A stretch of DNA of 6,822 nt. Origin: Oscillospiraceae bacterium (lineage in GTDB: Bacteria; Bacillota; Clostridia; Oscillospirales; Acutalibacteraceae). The stretch lies in the NCBI GenBank assembly GCA_003520555.1, contig DOUO01000078.1, forward strand, positions 1-6,822. The letters run 5' to 3'. The first letter of the stretch is position 1; each line of letters opens with the position of its first letter. Below the pieces are notes generated by a model that searched no databases, was not told where the DNA came from, and worked only from the letters and a program-made list of their open reading frames with translations. The position numbers and the translations under genes are program-made. Positions 4,371 through 6,822 of this stretch are shown here, in pieces.

Positions 4371-6770
4371 ATGAAATATAAAGCTCTTGCCGTGGTATGC
4401 GCGGCATTAATTGCGCTTAGCTCAGTTTCGGCTGCTTCGGCGCAGACAATTCAATCTCAAAGCGTTTCCGCCGAGGCGGTTCCGTCGGATTGTCCCAATG
4501 TAAAAAGCGTTACGCCGACTTTAAGCGGTTTTAAGCTTACGTGGGACGCGTACAAAGGCGCGGTCAAGTATAGAGTTTTCATTAAAAACGGAACAAGCTG
4601 GAAGGGTATAGGAGACACCGCTTCACTTAGCTTTGAGCATAAAAATCTTAAGAATAACACCGCGTACACTTACACCGTGCGCGCGCTTGACAAAAACGGC
4701 AAGTTCATGAGCCGTTACTACACAACCGGCTGGACGCATACTTTTTATTCAACTCCGTCAATTACCGCCGTTCAGGGAAGCACGGAAGGTTTGAAAATCA
4801 GCTGGAACAAGATTGAAGGCGTAAACAGCTACAGACTTTATGTCAAAAACGGAAGCTCATGGCAGAGAATTCTTGACACAAAATCAAATTCATATGTTGA
4901 CGCAAATGCAGAGCCCGGTAAAACCTACGCCTATACCGTTCGCTGTATGTCCGATGACAACAAAACCTTCCTCAGCCATTATACCTCCGGAAAAAGCGGT
5001 ACGTATGTTTTGACTCCGCATATCACCTCAATTCAGAACGTGGCAAACGGAGCGAAAATCAGCTGGGATAAGTGTGCCGGCGCCGCAAAATACAGAGTTT
5101 TCGTAAAAAACAGTTCGGGCTGGAAAGGCTTGGGCAACACTGCGTCTTTAAGCTTTGAGCACAAAAACCTTATCAGCAACGCTTCTTATACTTATACTGT
5201 CCGCGCGCTTAACAGCGACGGCAGCTTTGCGAGCGCTTACGATGTCGAGGGTGTAAAAAACACCTTCTATGCCGTACCGCAAATCAAGACCGTGGAAAGC
5301 GTAAACGGCGGCTTAAAGGTCAGCTGGACTCCGCTTTCCGGAATAAATAATTACCGTATTTACGTAAAAGAGGGCGGTTCGTGGAAAAGAATCACCGACA
5401 CACCCTCAACCTCATACACTGACGCAAATGTTTCCTCCGGCAAAAGCTATGTTTACACCGTGCGCTGTATGTCGGACGACAGCAAAAAATTCTTAAGCCA
5501 CTACAGCACATCCGGCAAAGCAGGTACATACGTGCAGGCTCCGGCGGTTACAAAGCTTGAAAACACCGCAACCGGTACAAAGCTTACATGGAACAAATCC
5601 GCCGGCGCCGCAAAATACAGAGTTTTTGTAAAGAACGGTACAAGCTGGAAGGGTATCGGAGACACAACCGCGACTTCTTTTGAATACAAAAACCTTGCAA
5701 GCGGCACAGACTACACCTACACCGTGCGCGCCTTAAACGGCAGCGGCAGCTTTGTAAGCGGATACAACGCAACCGGTTGGACATTCCGCTTTTACGCGCC
5801 TCCTGCGGTTACCTCCGTCACTTCCGTATCAAACGGAATGAAGGTTAAGTGGAACGCGATGAACGGCGTTGCCGGATGCAGAGTTTACCGCAGAAATTTT
5901 GACGGCACATGGTCGCCCCTTGCCGATGTCAATGGTACCGAATATGTTGACACATCCGTTCCGGCCAACACTCTCTACACTTACACCCTGCGTTATTTAA
6001 ATGAAAAGGGCGTATCAATAAGCAACCATGTTACAAATACAAAGTTTTATTATAACAAGTCGCTTGCGAACGGCATAATCAACTACAAGGGCGTAGCCTA
6101 CAACTTCAAAAACGGTTATTTGCAGTCGGGCTTTGTCACCGTTAACGGCAAGACTTATTATTACGATTCAAACGGCGTTATGCAGAAAAACGGCGTTGTC
6201 GGAAGCGACAAGGACGGCTACCGCTACGCCGACAGCTCAGGCGTTGTTGACTCAAAATACTGCGGTGTAGTTACCAAAAACGGCACAACCTTCAACGTAA
6301 TAAACGGCACGGCAACCAAGGTTAAAACCGAATCCGACAAAACCTTAAGCAGAGCTATTAAAGAGGTCAACAAATGCACAAACCGCAATATGACTAAGGA
6401 GCAAAAGCTTAAGGCGGCGTTTGACTACATGAAGAAAGCGTATGTTGAGCGCGTACCCCGTGCTACATACCACGGAAAAGATTGGCACATTATTTACGCT
6501 AACGATATACTTGAGGACGGCATGGGCGACTGCTTCAGCTACGGCGCGGCGTTCGCGTTTATGGCAAAGGCAATCGGCTATACAACAGCCTACGCCTGCA
6601 ACAGCGGCGGTCACGGCTGGGCAGAGGTAGACGGAAGAATCTACGACCCCGAATGGAGCAGACACAGAACAGCATATACATATTTCGGTATGAGTTACAA
6701 CGCTCCTTGCGACGTCCCCTACAAGAGCGCGATCTCTGCCGGTGAATGGTGGATGCACGTTAAAGTTTAA
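4371..6770 (+). CDS. Secreted multidomain protein: signal peptide, six FN3 domains, cell-wall-binding-like repeats, transglutaminase-like domain
   Basis: A 799-residue exported protein. Residues 1-24 form a Sec signal peptide (MKYK, hydrophobic core, cleavage likely after ASA at 22-24). Six fibronectin type III domains follow, at about 42-126, 128-213, 215-300, 302-388, 390-476 and 478-558. Residues about 569-650 hold short aromatic, Gly/Asn-rich repeats such as NGKTYYYDSNGVMQKNG (592-608), like choline/glucan-binding cell-wall repeats. The C-terminus (about 658-780) is a transglutaminase-like cysteine-protease fold with Cys721 (GMGDCFSYG), His748 (GGHGWAEV) and Asp759 (IYDPEW) as the catalytic triad. 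There is no LPXTG motif or C-terminal membrane helix, so surface retention would rest on the repeats. FN3 domains likely act as spacers or adhesion modules. Such catalytic domains crosslink proteins or cut peptide bonds; the true reaction and substrate are unknown. It has its own promoter, ribosome binding site and terminator, so it is monocistronic. Confidence 0.93.
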   Translation: MKYKALAVVCAALIALSSVSAASAQTIQSQSVSAEAVPSDCPNVKSVTPTLSGFKLTWDAYKGAVKYRVFIKNGTSWKGIGDTASLSFEHKNLKNNTAYTYTVRALDKNGKFMSRYYTTGWTHTFYSTPSITAVQGSTEGLKISWNKIEGVNSYRLYVKNGSSWQRILDTKSNSYVDANAEPGKTYAYTVRCMSDDNKTFLSHYTSGKSGTYVLTPHITSIQNVANGAKISWDKCAGAAKYRVFVKNSSGWKGLGNTASLSFEHKNLISNASYTYTVRALNSDGSFASAYDVEGVKNTFYAVPQIKTVESVNGGLKVSWTPLSGINNYRIYVKEGGSWKRITDTPSTSYTDANVSSGKSYVYTVRCMSDDSKKFLSHYSTSGKAGTYVQAPAVTKLENTATGTKLTWNKSAGAAKYRVFVKNGTSWKGIGDTTATSFEYKNLASGTDYTYTVRALNGSGSFVSGYNATGWTFRFYAPPAVTSVTSVSNGMKVKWNAMNGVAGCRVYRRNFDGTWSPLADVNGTEYVDTSVPANTLYTYTLRYLNEKGVSISNHVTNTKFYYNKSLANGIINYKGVAYNFKNGYLQSGFVTVNGKTYYYDSNGVMQKNGVVGSDKDGYRYADSSGVVDSKYCGVVTKNGTTFNVINGTATKVKTESDKTLSRAIKEVNKCTNRNMTKEQKLKAAFDYMKKAYVERVPRATYHGKDWHIIYANDILEDGMGDCFSYGAAFAFMAKAIGYTTAYACNSGGHGWAEVDGRIYDPEWSRHRTAYTYFGMSYNAPCDVPYKSAISAGEWWMHVKV
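4494..6044 (+). repeat. Six FN3-encoding repeats arranged as three A-B pairs
   Basis: FN3 units 1, 3 and 5 (A type; 4494-4748, 5013-5270, 5538-5798) share KYRVF-KN-W-KG and later KNL and YTYTVRAL motifs. Units 2 and 4 (B type; 4752-5009, 5274-5534) share YR-YVK, SSW/GSW, DAN and YTVRCMSDD followed by FLSHY. Unit 6 (5802-6044) is at a B position but diverged. The conserved Trp recurs at residues 77, 251 and 427 for A, and 164, 338 and 514 for B, so the pair period is 174-176 residues (about 525 bp). DNA identity is visibly high in places, for example the GCCGGCGCCGCAAAATACAG stretch seen in both units 3 and 5. This points to duplication of a two-domain block. Confidence 0.85.
6075..6320 (+). 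other. Cell-wall/glucan-binding-like repeat region of the secreted protein
   Basis: Residues about 569-650 contain roughly four 20-residue units built on a Lys/Asn-Gly-aromatic pattern: YKGVAYNFKNGYLQSGF (572-588), NGKTYYYDSNGVMQKNG (592-608), KDGYRYADSSGVV (614-626) and KNGTTFNVINGTATK (636-650). They resemble PF01473-type repeats, but the usual Trp of choline-binding repeats is absent, so choline binding specifically is not supported. The probable role is anchoring to a wall polymer or glycan. Confidence 0.65.
6342..6710 (+). other. Transglutaminase-like catalytic domain with intact Cys-His-Asp triad
   Basis: Residues about 658-780 begin with a helical segment (MTKEQKLKAAFDYMKKAY, 674-691), as is typical upstream of the nucleophile helix. 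Cys721 starts the helix GDCFSYGAAFAFMAKAIG, which is the usual place of the nucleophile. His748 and Asp759 lie on the following two strands at normal spacing (27 and 11 residues). The order and context match the transglut_core fold. Confidence 0.8.
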
Positions 6771-6788
6771 ATCTTTTTTGATTATTAT

Positions 6789-6817
6789 AAGGGAGACTGT
6801 ACGCGGTCTCCCTTTTT
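6789..6817 (+). terminator. Rho-independent terminator of the secreted-protein gene
   Basis: A 9-bp perfect stem AAGGGAGAC (6789-6797) / GTCTCCCTT (6806-6814) encloses an 8-nt loop and runs into a T tract (6813-6817). It starts 18 nt after the stop codon at 6768-6770. Confidence 0.9.
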
Positions 6818-6822
6818 GCTTG

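Noticed and set aside
6345..6758. 137-codon open frame on the minus strand opposite the transglutaminase-like domain
   Set aside because: It is antisense to a conserved catalytic domain, its translation is Val/Cys-rich and low in recognisable features, and there is no upstream ribosome binding site or promoter.

Overview
The window looks like chromosomal DNA of a low-to-moderate-GC Gram-positive anaerobe, most likely a gut or rumen Clostridia (Ruminococcus/Oscillospirales-like). This rests on the AGGAGG-type ribosome binding sites, sigma-A-like promoter hexamers, a secreted fibronectin-III/cell-wall-repeat/transglutaminase-like protein, and a compact sugar-use operon. The assignment is inference, because no rRNA or other marker gene is present.

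Layout. The left 4.15 kb is a minus-strand operon read from right to left. It starts with a cytoplasmic glycoside hydrolase family 2 enzyme (4154 to 1713). Next comes a 491-residue GT-B-like protein related in motif pattern to MurG/diacylglycerol glycosyltransferases (1723 to 248). Last is the N-terminus of a MelB-type GPH sugar:cation symporter (239, running off the left edge). The first two genes overlap by 11 bp and the last two are 8 bp apart, so they are almost certainly co-transcribed. A 216-bp AT-rich divergent intergenic region (4155-4370) follows. It holds a strong plus-strand promoter, short direct repeats and weaker minus-strand promoter candidates. The right 2.4 kb is one plus-strand gene (4371-6770) for a secreted protein: signal peptide, six FN3 domains in an alternating A-B-A-B-A-B pattern, short cell-wall/glucan-binding-like repeats and a C-terminal transglutaminase-like domain with a Cys-His-Asp triad. 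A rho-independent terminator follows at 6789-6817.

How the genes may work together. The symporter would bring in a small glycoside and the GH2 enzyme would cleave it in the cytoplasm. The role of the GT-B-like protein between them is not explained by a simple catabolic operon and is the most interesting gene here. The divergent secreted protein acts outside the cell. Its functional link to the operon is unproven; the two share only the intergenic control region.
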